From the NCBI RefSeq assembly GCF_019976975.1, contig NZ_AP024630.1:4650001-4714000 (forward strand): DNA of 64,000 nt, in the 5' to 3' direction. Of this stretch, positions 27,099-35,461 are shown in pieces. The translations under genes and the position numbers were made by a program. The notes below the pieces were generated by a model, which was not told the origin of the DNA, ran no database searches, and saw only the letters and a list, made by a program, of their open reading frames with translations. The DNA comes from Arthrobacter sp. NtRootA1 (GTDB taxonomy: Bacteria; Actinomycetota; Actinomycetes; Actinomycetales; Micrococcaceae). The stretch's first letter is position 1. Each line of letters starts with the position of its first letter.

Positions 27099-28619
27099 AT
27101 GAGGCAAGTCCAGGGCCTTCCCGAGCTCGTCGTGACGTTGGGCAGGCGAAGACTGACAACTGCGGAGACGGCAGCCATCGTTTCAGTCCAGGTGCTGGGA
27201 TCCCTGGCGAGGCCGGCCCAGTGCCTCATCAGCTGGCGGCCCGGTCCGGGCAGGACTGCCGCCGCAAGGGGTGGCGTCGATCCGGGCCCTGGTGACGCCT
27301 TGCGGGTTGAGCTCGGCGGCCACCGGACCCCGCTCTTCGTGGGGGAGGTGACCGTTGTGGAGTACAGCTACGGGGCCAACCTCGGTCAGGAAATCCGTAT
27401 CAGGGCCTACGATGCCTTGCACCGGCTGAGGAAACGCCAATTCACCAGGCTGCACGAGGACGTCGATCTCGCTGCCTTGGCAAGGAAACTCTGCGAGGGC
27501 ACCGGACTGGATGTAGTGGGCGGCGGCGCCAAGCTCGGGCAGGTCTACCAGTGCGCCCGCACGGACCTGAGCCTTCTCATTGAACAGAGTGCACGGGTGG
27601 GCGCCTACCCTGTGGTGCACGACGGCACCCTCAGGCTCACAGGACTCGACGGCGAAGGCGAACCCTTGGAGCTCAGCCTCGGGGAGTCCCTGCATTCGGC
27701 AGAGATCGAGGTCAGCCAGGAACCCGCGTACGCGTCCGCAATGATCAACGGCTGGCGTGGCGAGGACGCTTCAGTCCACCAGGCCGAAACGAGCAGCAGC
27801 GATGCCAAAGCCCAAGTGGCAGCTGACCCAGCATTGGCCAGCGTGGGCGCAGGCGGCGAACTCCGGCGGGACAACGAAGTGCTCGACTCCACCCAGGAGG
27901 CGAATGGATTGGCGCAGTCCGAGCTGGACGTCAGGATAGCCGGGCAGGTCACGGCAGTGTTCGTGGCTGAGGGCAATCCCGGGCTCAGGGCGGGTGGGCG
28001 CGTGCGGATCAAGGGGGTGGCGCCGTCCATCGAAGGAACGTACCTGATCGCGAGCGCCTCACACCGTTTGGATGGCACGGGCTACGAAACCACCCTTACC
28101 ACGCGACCACCGAGCCCGATTCCCGAAAGGCGCCCGGACGTCTTCACTCTGGGCACGGTGGTGGACGTTGACGATCCCGAGGCCCGTGGGCGTGCGCGTG
28201 TGCAACTACCGGCCTACCCGGACCTGCAGACCGCATGGGCTCCCGTGCTCACGGCAGCAGCTGGTCCTGGCAAGGGGATGGTCACACCGCCAGCTCCCGG
28301 CGACCACGTCCTGGTGCTGCTTCCCGCCACGGATCCGGCTCAGGCCATCATCCTCGGTGGCCTGTACGGCAGCGAACAGACGCCCGACAACCGCGTCAAC
28401 ACTCCCCGGGAGAGCCGGTACACGTTCCGGAGTGCGGACGGCCAACAAATAATGCTCGACGGCGGTGCGCGCACCGTGAGCTTCACGGACGGCCACGGCT
28501 CGTCAGTGGAGCTGGGGCCGGAGAAGCTCCGCATCACCGCTGCCACGGACCTGGTGCTGGAAGCCCCGGGCAAAGCCATGAAAATCCGTGCGAAATCAAT
28601 CGACTTCGAGGAGGCCTAA
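27099..28619 (+). CDS. Spike protein, VgrG/gp5-gp27-like (Cis8 type)
   Basis: A 506-residue hub-spike protein. The N-terminal about 340 residues form gp27-like D-domains (GEVTVVEYSYGANLGQEIRI, RIRAYDALHRLRKRQF). A short OB-fold like gp5/VgrG follows (LGTVVDVDDPEARGRARVQL, APGDHVLVLLPATDPAQAII) and then a C-terminal beta-helix segment (about 445-505). In assembled particles it is the trimeric spike that carries the PAAR tip. A GGCAAG-rich region precedes the ATG; an alternative start is not obvious. The PAAR-like gene begins 3 bp after it. Confidence 0.88.
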   Translation: MRQVQGLPELVVTLGRRRLTTAETAAIVSVQVLGSLARPAQCLISWRPGPGRTAAARGGVDPGPGDALRVELGGHRTPLFVGEVTVVEYSYGANLGQEIRIRAYDALHRLRKRQFTRLHEDVDLAALARKLCEGTGLDVVGGGAKLGQVYQCARTDLSLLIEQSARVGAYPVVHDGTLRLTGLDGEGEPLELSLGESLHSAEIEVSQEPAYASAMINGWRGEDASVHQAETSSSDAKAQVAADPALASVGAGGELRRDNEVLDSTQEANGLAQSELDVRIAGQVTAVFVAEGNPGLRAGGRVRIKGVAPSIEGTYLIASASHRLDGTGYETTLTTRPPSPIPERRPDVFTLGTVVDVDDPEARGRARVQLPAYPDLQTAWAPVLTAAAGPGKGMVTPPAPGDHVLVLLPATDPAQAIILGGLYGSEQTPDNRVNTPRESRYTFRSADGQQIMLDGGARTVSFTDGHGSSVELGPEKLRITAATDLVLEAPGKAMKIRAKSIDFEEA

Positions 28620-28622
28620 GCC

Positions 28623-28961
28623 ATGAGGATCCTGGTCAAGGAGGCTATCCTGCGGTGCGGGCACGACGGCAAAGTGGAGAACGTCCCCTCGCAGGAGTGG
28701 GTCCGTGTCAAGGGGTCGCCGGTGCTGGTGGACAACGATCCCCAAGGCCGGGACATCAGCATGTGCCCTCATATTGGCATCAACATCAAACCGTGCAATA
28801 AGACGCTGCCGGTGACCAAAGGCTATTCAACCTTCATCAGAATCGGGGGCAAGGCCGTCTGCCTTGACACTGTGGAGGGCTTCACCGACGGCACACCCCC
28901 GGGCGCCGTGAAGTACAAGGTGCGGCGGCCCGGACAAACGTTGGTGGGGTCGGGTTCATGA
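28623..28961 (+). CDS. PAAR-like spike tip protein (Cis10 type)
   Basis: A 112-residue protein. It contains several Cys and His residues in pairs (RCGH near residue 11 and CPHIGINIKPC at about 48-58), fitting metal coordination in PAAR-like tips. It is located between spike and gp25 genes as expected. No extension or toxin domain is fused at the C-terminus. The identification rests mainly on position and size. Confidence 0.7.
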   Translation: MRILVKEAILRCGHDGKVENVPSQEWVRVKGSPVLVDNDPQGRDISMCPHIGINIKPCNKTLPVTKGYSTFIRIGGKAVCLDTVEGFTDGTPPGAVKYKVRRPGQTLVGSGS

Positions 28962-28974
28962 AAAAGGGACAGTC

Positions 28975-29409
28975 ATGAGCGCCCCACGCTACACATCGAT
29001 TGCTTTCATCCATCCGGATTTCGACGCAGCAGCCGGCGTCCCCGGTCTGCGCATCACCGCGGCAGGCAGGTTGGCGACTGTTACGGACGCAGCCTCCATC
29101 CGTCAGGCCCTCCTCCTCCTGCTGAGCACCAGGCCCGGCGAGCGCGTCAACCGCCCGACCTACGGCTGCCACTTGTTCCGCTTGGCATTCGCTCCGGCTG
29201 ACGACACCACCGCCGGGCTGGCCATCCACTATGTGGCCCGCGCGGTGGAGCAGTGGGAGCGACGCATCACGGTCCTTTCACTGGACGCGTTACGCTCGCC
29301 GGAGGATCCCGAGGTTCTCGAGGTACGGCTGAAATACCGTGTCCGCACCACCCAGCTGGAGGACGAGATCGCCATCGCATTGCCCGTGGAATCCGGAGGT
29401 GCAGTATGA
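28975..29409 (+). CDS. Baseplate wedge protein, gp25-like (Cis9 type)
   Basis: A 144-residue protein of the GPW/gp25 type, with SIRQALLLLLSTRPGERVNR, a block typical for this family, and then YGCHLF. It forms the inner baseplate and nucleates sheath assembly. The stop overlaps the ATG of the baseplate J gene by four bases (ATGA). Start preceded by AAAGGGACAG. Confidence 0.88.
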   Translation: MSAPRYTSIAFIHPDFDAAAGVPGLRITAAGRLATVTDAASIRQALLLLLSTRPGERVNRPTYGCHLFRLAFAPADDTTAGLAIHYVARAVEQWERRITVLSLDALRSPEDPEVLEVRLKYRVRTTQLEDEIAIALPVESGGAV

Positions 29410-32039
29410 GTATCCCCGTGCCCAACCTGGACGATCGCAGCTTCGCGGAGCTCGTGGCCGGCGCCCGCGAGCGCATCCAGCAAATCGCCCCTGAGTGGAC
29501 GGACCTCTCGGTCCACGATCCCGGCATCACCATCGTGGAGGCCTTCGCCTACCTTACGGACACGCTCATGTACCGGCTCAACCGTGTGCCGGACAAGCTT
29601 TACGCCGTTTACCTGAACCTCCTGGGCACGTCGCTGTACCCGCCGAGCACGGCCGAAACGATGCTGGAGTTCAGCCGCTCATCCGCCACAGGCACAACCG
29701 CAGGCCAGGAGATCCGGATCCCCCGAGGCACGCAGGTCAGCTGCCCACCGGGCGTTCCTGGCTCACCCCAGCCGGTGTTTACGACGACGGCGGCAGCCAC
29801 TTTGGCTCCCGGCGAGAGCAGCGTCCTGGTCCCCGCAGCCGATGTCACCATGTACGACGCCGTACCGATTGGTACCGGGACCGGCAGGCCGGGCCAGAGC
29901 TTCGTGATCCCGAACGCGCCGATCGTCTCGGGCGCAGGGCTGGCAATCGCCGTCGAAGTTCCGGCAGGGACGCGGCTAAGCAGTGGCGAGGCTGTGCTGG
30001 TCGACGGAAAACCCTTCCGGTACTGCAGGGAAGTGGAGGCGTTCGCCGACGCAAGGCCTGGTGAGATGCCGGTGCGGATCGACCGAAGTGCCGGCGTCGC
30101 GGTGTTCGCGTGGTGGGACGAAGAGTCCAGGACGCGGACGGAAACCGGGCAAGGGCCATTGGTACCAGGGGCAGGTGCCGAAGTTCGCGCTTGGTACCGC
30201 AGCGGTGGTGGTTCCGGCGGTAACGTCGGCGCGGGTCAGCTCACGGTGCTGCGTTCCCCTGTCCCGGGAGCCAAGGTCACCAATCCGGAGCCGGCAACGG
30301 GAGGCCGCGACGGCGAGTCCTTGGAGAACGCCCTGAGGCGCGCGCCTCAGGATTTTCAAGCCCGCGACCGCGCAGTTACCGTCCGGGACTACGAGGTCCT
30401 GGCACGGCGGCACGGCGGTGTGGGCCGTGCGAGGGCTTTCACACGCAAGGATCTGTGGGCGTTTGCCCGGCCCGGGGAAGTGGAAATTGTGCTGGTGCCA
30501 TTCGTTCCCGGCGGCGGAGCAGGCGCGGCCCAACCATTACGCGCAGCGGACCTTATGTCACACGCACGCGACGAAGTGCGAATCGAAGTGGAACAATATC
30601 TCCGCAGGCGGTCCACGGTTGGCGCCGAGCCTGTAGTGCGCTGGGGCCTCTACAAACAGGTGCTGGTGGATGCGCGGATCGTTGTTCGTCCCGACGAGGA
30701 TGCCGAGGCCGTGAAATCCAGGATCGTGGGCCGCCTGTCTGAAGGGATCAGTCCGCTGAGCCCGGATTCGTCCAGTTACGGATCCGGCTTTGGGAAGCCA
30801 CTGCGTGTCTCCAATCTGTACCGCGCCATGGAGGAGGCCGAGCCTGGCGTTCAGTATGTGGACCGGGTCAGGCTGGAAGTGGACAAAGTTCCGGACAGTG
30901 ATGCCGTGTCCTTGGTCCAGGCTGAAGGCCAGGACAAAACGTGGTTCGTGGCCCAGGGCGGCACCCTGTTCCGCACCACCAACGCCGCCGACGGCTGGGA
31001 AGCCTGTGCGGATTTTGGTGTTCCCTCCGGCGGCGACCAGGCGGAAGAAACCGTCCGGGCCATCGCCCCGTTCCGTTCCCCCGCACCGGGCCGGCTGGGT
31101 CCGGAGCGGCACCCGGGCATGGTGGCCGTGAGCACGGTGACTGGTACGGGTTCCCGTATTTATCTCAGCGAGGACCTCGGGGAATCGTGGCGCAGAGCAG
31201 CGGAACTGGGGTTCGTCGTCGCGGATTTGTGTTGGGTGGACCGCCAGGGTGAGCCGTTGCTGTTGCTGGCAGGCGAACGCGGCCTTTACGAACTTCCGAT
31301 GAGCCAGGGTGCCATTCCCGTACAGAACGTGGTGGACACGTCCCAGCCGGATCGTGGCTTTTACGCCGTGGACGCCTTGGTGGACGTCCGCGGGCGGACG
31401 GGTGTTGTGGTGGCCGCCGAGGCCTCGGCAGGCGTCTGGCTCTCCCCCGATGCCGGTACAGCGGACAGCTTCAAGCAGGTCAAGGCCGCTGGCGAGGACA
31501 TCCGCTGCATGACCATCCAGTACGACGGCGGTGCGAGCTACGTGTGGCTCGGCCGCGCAGTGCCGGAAGGGGCCGGGACGGGATGCCTGCGGCTGAAGAT
31601 CGACGAGTTGGGCCGCACGGATTTTGATGAGTCGTTCATGAATTCGTGGGAGCAGTTCAGCGCTGGCTGGACCGGGGGCAGTTGCTGGGGTGTCCACGTG
31701 ATGGGTGACGCTGCCTACGCCGCTACCCAGAGCGGCGGGGTCTTACGGCTGCAGCTGGGCCAGGCGTCTGCGCAATGGAGCGTGCCGGACGTTAACTGCA
31801 ATCTGCCGTTGAGGGACCGTACCCGGTTCGAGCCTGTCCGTTCCGTGTCCGGCGCCATCCTTGGCGGCAAGCCCGTGGTCCTTGCTGCCGGCCCGAAAGG
31901 CGTTTATCGCAGCTGGGACAACGCCGTTCAGTGGGAAAGTTGCACCCGGCGCGTGGTAGAGGATGTTGTGACGCTGCCTGACACCTGGCTGTTCTGCTCG
32001 GGTGAACACAGGATCGAGGTGGTCCATGGCAATGGCTGA
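29406..32039 (+). CDS. Baseplate J/gp47-like protein fused to a BNR-type propeller
   Basis: An 877-residue protein. Residues 1 to about 495 form a baseplate J domain (MSIPVPNLDDRSFAELVAGA, DPGITIVEAFAYLTDTLMYR, DFQARDRAVTVRDYEVLARR). From about 500 to 877 the sequence is a repeat-rich beta region with Asp-box-like strands (LFRTTNAADGWEACADFG near 520, YLSEDLGESWRRAAELG near 586, VWLSPDAGTADSF near 677, VYRSWDNAVQWESC near 833), most like a BNR/sortilin-type propeller. Usual baseplate J proteins in this setting lack this. It may be a surface or receptor-contact module. Start overlaps gp25; the end overlaps the next gene by 14 bp. Confidence 0.85.
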   Translation: MSIPVPNLDDRSFAELVAGARERIQQIAPEWTDLSVHDPGITIVEAFAYLTDTLMYRLNRVPDKLYAVYLNLLGTSLYPPSTAETMLEFSRSSATGTTAGQEIRIPRGTQVSCPPGVPGSPQPVFTTTAAATLAPGESSVLVPAADVTMYDAVPIGTGTGRPGQSFVIPNAPIVSGAGLAIAVEVPAGTRLSSGEAVLVDGKPFRYCREVEAFADARPGEMPVRIDRSAGVAVFAWWDEESRTRTETGQGPLVPGAGAEVRAWYRSGGGSGGNVGAGQLTVLRSPVPGAKVTNPEPATGGRDGESLENALRRAPQDFQARDRAVTVRDYEVLARRHGGVGRARAFTRKDLWAFARPGEVEIVLVPFVPGGGAGAAQPLRAADLMSHARDEVRIEVEQYLRRRSTVGAEPVVRWGLYKQVLVDARIVVRPDEDAEAVKSRIVGRLSEGISPLSPDSSSYGSGFGKPLRVSNLYRAMEEAEPGVQYVDRVRLEVDKVPDSDAVSLVQAEGQDKTWFVAQGGTLFRTTNAADGWEACADFGVPSGGDQAEETVRAIAPFRSPAPGRLGPERHPGMVAVSTVTGTGSRIYLSEDLGESWRRAAELGFVVADLCWVDRQGEPLLLLAGERGLYELPMSQGAIPVQNVVDTSQPDRGFYAVDALVDVRGRTGVVVAAEASAGVWLSPDAGTADSFKQVKAAGEDIRCMTIQYDGGASYVWLGRAVPEGAGTGCLRLKIDELGRTDFDESFMNSWEQFSAGWTGGSCWGVHVMGDAAYAATQSGGVLRLQLGQASAQWSVPDVNCNLPLRDRTRFEPVRSVSGAILGGKPVVLAAGPKGVYRSWDNAVQWESCTRRVVEDVVTLPDTWLFCSGEHRIEVVHGNG

Positions 32040-32637
32040 GTCCGATGGGCTTCAGGAGTCCAACGTGCCTGAGGAGTCCAATGTGCCTCAGGCGTCCAAT
32101 GTGCCTCAGGAGTCCAAGCTGCTGAGGGTCCTGCCGGAAGTGTTCCAGGTTGCCGCCGACACCAGCTCTCCCCTGCAGGCCCTTCTTGCTGTGGCCGAGG
32201 ATATGCATGGGCCCGTCCGGCAGGTCTTGGACCGCATCCATACCGTTCCCGATCCCGGGCGCGCGCCGTCGTCGTTGATTCCTTTTCTCTCGCGCTGGGT
32301 GGATCTGGACTGGTTGACGCTTCCCGGTCCGGAGGGCGGCGCTGGATCCGGCACCATTCCCGGGACCGGTGCCATTCCCATATCGCGGCAGCGGGACCTC
32401 ATCGCGGCCGCGGCGCAGCTCTCCGCACGGCGCGGCACTGTGGACGGGCTCACCCGTTTCCTGCACCTGGCCACGGGCGTGCCGGGCTTCGAGGTGGAAT
32501 CCGTTCCGGGTGCCTTTCATATCAGGGTGCTGGTTCCTGCGGAGGCGGGCGGGCAGCTGGAGTTGATCCGGCGGATCGTCAAAGGCATGAAACCCGCGCA
32601 CGTGACGGATGAGGTCACGGTGCAGGCAAATGGATGA
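32026..32637 (+). CDS. Phage tail protein I-like baseplate protein (Cis12 type)
   Basis: A 203-residue protein. The core (about 35-203) has LLRVLPEVFQVAADTSSPLQ, FLSRWVDLDWLTLPGPEG and LTRFLHLATGVPGFEVE, typical of tail protein I-like baseplate components. The N-terminus carries three imperfect copies of a six-residue unit (ESNVPE-like). Start: ATG at 32026 overlaps the previous gene; ATG at 32032 is an alternative. It links the baseplate to the peripheral modules. Confidence 0.82.
   Translation: MAMAESDGLQESNVPEESNVPQASNVPQESKLLRVLPEVFQVAADTSSPLQALLAVAEDMHGPVRQVLDRIHTVPDPGRAPSSLIPFLSRWVDLDWLTLPGPEGGAGSGTIPGTGAIPISRQRDLIAAAAQLSARRGTVDGLTRFLHLATGVPGFEVESVPGAFHIRVLVPAEAGGQLELIRRIVKGMKPAHVTDEVTVQANG
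32056..32109 (+). repeat. Three 18-bp tandem repeats
   Basis: GAGTCCAACGTGCCTGAG, GAGTCCAATGTGCCTCAG and GCGTCCAATGTGCCTCAG follow each other, then GAGTCCAAG. In frame they encode the hexapeptide repeat at the N-terminus of the tail-I-like protein. Confidence 0.85.
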
Positions 32638-32643
32638 CCCGGC

Positions 32644-33120
32644 ATGAATAAGGAGAACCGAACCCCAATTCTCGTGGTGGTCGCCTGTGGAGTGATCGCG
32701 CTGTTAGTGCTGGTGTTCGGCGTCAGTTGCGGGGGCGGGAACAACGATGCAGCACGGGACTGGCAGGGCGGATTCTCCGGCGCAGCCGCGGGCGCGAAAC
32801 TCACTTCGGCAGACCTGTCTGCCCACGGCGGTTCGTGTTCGGCATCGGATACCCAACTGGTGGTTACGGGCGCGTGTGTGTTCGATGTGAAGGAATTCGG
32901 TGGAGGCCTGTTCTATTTCGGACCTCCCACCAAGCGGGCAAGGCTCGCCCCGCAGCAGGCGGTCACCGTCTCGCTGTTGGTGCAGGGCACGCGGGCTGAG
33001 CAGAATTCAGGCCCAGGGAAAACCGTGGACCTGACCTTCGGGACCTCGGGCGGACAGCTGGGAATCGTCTGTCCCGGTCTGGGGACCTGTGTGTTGCTGA
33101 TCCAGGAAGCCGGAGGCTGA
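32644..33120 (+). CDS. Putative secreted/membrane-tethered small protein
   Basis: A 158-residue protein. An N-terminal hydrophobic segment (about 9-28) ends in VFGVSCGGG, which could be a lipobox, although Gly at the -3 position is atypical, so simple membrane anchoring is possible. The rest is a beta-rich domain with two pairs of Cys (GGSCSAS, TGACVFD, IVCPGLGTCV). Family not recognised. It lies 6 bp after the tail-I gene and 54 bp before the PASTA gene. It may be an external partner of the injection machine. Confidence 0.6.
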   Translation: MNKENRTPILVVVACGVIALLVLVFGVSCGGGNNDAARDWQGGFSGAAAGAKLTSADLSAHGGSCSASDTQLVVTGACVFDVKEFGGGLFYFGPPTKRARLAPQQAVTVSLLVQGTRAEQNSGPGKTVDLTFGTSGGQLGIVCPGLGTCVLLIQEAGG

Positions 33121-33174
33121 GATGTGCTGCCATGCACCGAAACTACAAACCGCGATCCCAGGAGTTGTTGTGCC

Positions 33175-34104
33175 ATGACTGCCATCACCATGACGTTGAG
33201 CTCCCCGGATGTGGTTCTTAACGACGGGAAGGGATCGCTGACAGCTTCCGTCACCAACGGCTCCACCACTTCGGAGCGTGTGGTGCTCGGCGCCTTCCCG
33301 GGGCAGGTGACCAATCCGCCGTCGAAAACGTACACCACCATCCCCAACCCTCTGCGGACCATCGCTGCCGGGGCCACCGAACAGTACGTGGTCAATTTCG
33401 ACACCGCAGGAGCTTCCGAGGGCAGCTACCCGGTGAAGTTGATCGCCTACTCCGCCGACGACGCACCTGAGGACTACGCGGACCAGGCGCATGTGGTCAC
33501 ACTGACTGTTCCGACGGCCGAAAAGCAGAAGCCCAAGCCGGGATTCCCGTGGTTGTGGGTGATCATCGGGGGTGTGGTGCTGCTGGCGGTTATCGGCGTG
33601 ATCCTGTACTTCATGTTCAAGGACGCCAACGTTCCGGATGTGAAAACCAAACCGCAGGCTGAGGCGGTCAAGATCGTGACGGACGCCGGTTTCAAAGCGG
33701 CCACGACGGAAATCGAAAGCGCCTCGCCTGAAGGAACGGTAGTCAACCAGAGTCCCGCCGGCGGCGAGAAGGTAGGGCGCGGCAGCACGGTCAACCTGGA
33801 AATTGCGGTTCCCGTGAAGGCCACCGTGCCCAGCGTCCTGGGATCACGGATTGAAACAGCCCGTAACGCCTTCCAGACGGCACAACTGCAATTGGACTTC
33901 ACCCAGGGTTCCGCCTGCCAAAGCTCGCCGCCCCTCTCCCTGGTGAGGTGCGTAGTGGTGGGCGTCAATCCCGACGTCGGCACCAAGGTCAACGTCAACG
34001 CGCTCGTTTTGGTACGGACTGAATTAAGGTCCAGCATCATCGTTGATCCGGTGAACATCTGTCTGAGCAACCCCCAACTTTGCGAGGTGCGACTGAACCC
34101 GTGA
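33175..34104 (+). CDS. Membrane protein with Ig-like and two PASTA-like domains
   Basis: A 309-residue protein. Residues 1-113 resemble an Ig-like beta sandwich and lack a signal peptide. KQKPKP precedes a single membrane segment (about 125-148), so the N-terminus should be cytoplasmic. Outside, two PASTA-like domains follow (about 152-211, VPDVKTKPQAEAVKIVTDAG; about 216-281, VPSVLGSRIETARNAF), which in other proteins bind peptidoglycan or muropeptides. It ends with a short Cys-containing tail. As last gene of the cluster it could anchor or dock the particle at the envelope. The start at 33175 (ATG) follows GGAG; an earlier one at 33124 was rejected. Confidence 0.75.
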   Translation: MTAITMTLSSPDVVLNDGKGSLTASVTNGSTTSERVVLGAFPGQVTNPPSKTYTTIPNPLRTIAAGATEQYVVNFDTAGASEGSYPVKLIAYSADDAPEDYADQAHVVTLTVPTAEKQKPKPGFPWLWVIIGGVVLLAVIGVILYFMFKDANVPDVKTKPQAEAVKIVTDAGFKAATTEIESASPEGTVVNQSPAGGEKVGRGSTVNLEIAVPVKATVPSVLGSRIETARNAFQTAQLQLDFTQGSACQSSPPLSLVRCVVVGVNPDVGTKVNVNALVLVRTELRSSIIVDPVNICLSNPQLCEVRLNP

Positions 34105-34141
34105 CTATTTCCGGACACGTTTGCCTGCCGGGGCAGCTGCC

Positions 34142-35383
34142 ATGAAAAGATCAACCATGCGTCCGATGCAGCACTCCAGCAAACTCCAGAATGTCCGCTA
34201 CGAACTCCGTGGTCCCATCCTCCAGGCCGCCAAGGCCATGGAAGCCGAGGGACACCGCATCCTCAAGATGAACCTTGGGGACACGGCACCGTTCGGATTG
34301 GAAGCGCCGGAGTCAGTGGTGGTGGACATGATCCACCACATCCGTGGGGCCCAAGGCTACAGCGATTCCAAGGGCATTTTCTCCGCCCGGACCGCGATCT
34401 CGCAGTACTACCAAACGCGCGGACTGATGACGATCGGCGTCGAGGATGTCTTCATCGGCAACGGCGTCAGCGAACTCATTTCCATGACCCTGCAGGCGTT
34501 CATGGAAAACGGCGACGAGATCCTCATCCCGGCACCCGACTACCCGCTCTGGACCGCGGCCGTGACCCTCACGGGTGGCAAAGCCGTGCACTACCTCTGC
34601 GATGAGGACGAGAATTGGTGGCCGGACATGGCCGACGTCGAAGCGAAGATCACGCCGCGCACACGCGGCATCGTGATCATCAACCCGAACAATCCCACGG
34701 GTGCCGTCTACCCCAGGCACATCCTTGAGCAATTCGCGGCGTTGGCGCGGAAGCATGATCTCGTCCTGTTTTCCGATGAGATCTACGAGAAGATCCGCTA
34801 CGTCGACGCCCCGCACATTCATACCGCCGCGGTGGCGGACGACATCCCGGTTCTCACGTTCAGCGGACTTTCCAAGGCCTACCGCATGCCCGGCTACCGT
34901 GCAGGTTGGGTTGCCGTGACGGGACCATTGACCGCAACAGCTGCCTACCGGGAATCCTTGGAGCTGCTGGCCTCATTGCGGTTGTGCTCCAACGTTCCCG
35001 CCCAGCACGCCATCCAGACGTGCCTGGGTGGATACCAGAGCATCGAAGCACTCATTCGTCCCGGCGGGCGCCTGCGTGAGCAACGGGATCTGGCGTGGAA
35101 GTTGTTGACGGCGATCCCCGGCGTTTCGTGCGTCCCCGCGGCCGGCTCAATGTACCTGTTCCCCCGGTTGGACCCGGAGATCTACCCCATCGAAAGCGAC
35201 GAGAAGTTTGTCCTCCAACTCCTGCAGGAACAGAAGATCCTCGTCTCGCACGGAACGGCCTTCAACTGGCCCACACCGGACCACTTCCGTTTCGTGATCC
35301 TGCCGACCGTGGAGGACATCGAGGAAGCGGTGCGCAGGATCGAACACTTCCTCGCTGCGTACCGGAACCGCCCGGTGGACTAA
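34142..35383 (+). CDS. Alanine-type aminotransferase (class I/II)
   Basis: About 413 residues; PLP-dependent aminotransferase of the AlaA type. The conserved start is SSKLQNVRYELRGPILQAAK; the PLP-binding region includes INPNNPTGAVYP, SDEIYEKI and FSGLSKAYRMPGYRAGW, whose Lys (SGLSKAY) forms the Schiff base. It likely interconverts pyruvate and alanine with glutamate or valine. The start is at 34142 or 34157. Element B lies immediately after the stop, and the next gene is convergent. Confidence 0.88.
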   Translation: MKRSTMRPMQHSSKLQNVRYELRGPILQAAKAMEAEGHRILKMNLGDTAPFGLEAPESVVVDMIHHIRGAQGYSDSKGIFSARTAISQYYQTRGLMTIGVEDVFIGNGVSELISMTLQAFMENGDEILIPAPDYPLWTAAVTLTGGKAVHYLCDEDENWWPDMADVEAKITPRTRGIVIINPNNPTGAVYPRHILEQFAALARKHDLVLFSDEIYEKIRYVDAPHIHTAAVADDIPVLTFSGLSKAYRMPGYRAGWVAVTGPLTATAAYRESLELLASLRLCSNVPAQHAIQTCLGGYQSIEALIRPGGRLREQRDLAWKLLTAIPGVSCVPAAGSMYLFPRLDPEIYPIESDEKFVLQLLQEQKILVSHGTAFNWPTPDHFRFVILPTVEDIEEAVRRIEHFLAAYRNRPVD

Positions 35384-35449
35384 CCCAAGTAGGTCGCATT
35401 TGTGCGCGTTTTGACGGCTCAAAACGCGCTTAAGTGCGACCTAGTTGGG
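35384..35449. repeat. 66-bp palindromic element, family 1 copy B
   Basis: 31-base arms around CGGC, starting CCCAAGTAGG and ending CCTAGTTGGG; 27 of 31 arm positions pair. It begins directly after the aminotransferase stop and lies between convergent genes, where it can act as a terminator. Confidence 0.9.
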
Positions 35450-35461
35450 GGTGCCAGGCAG

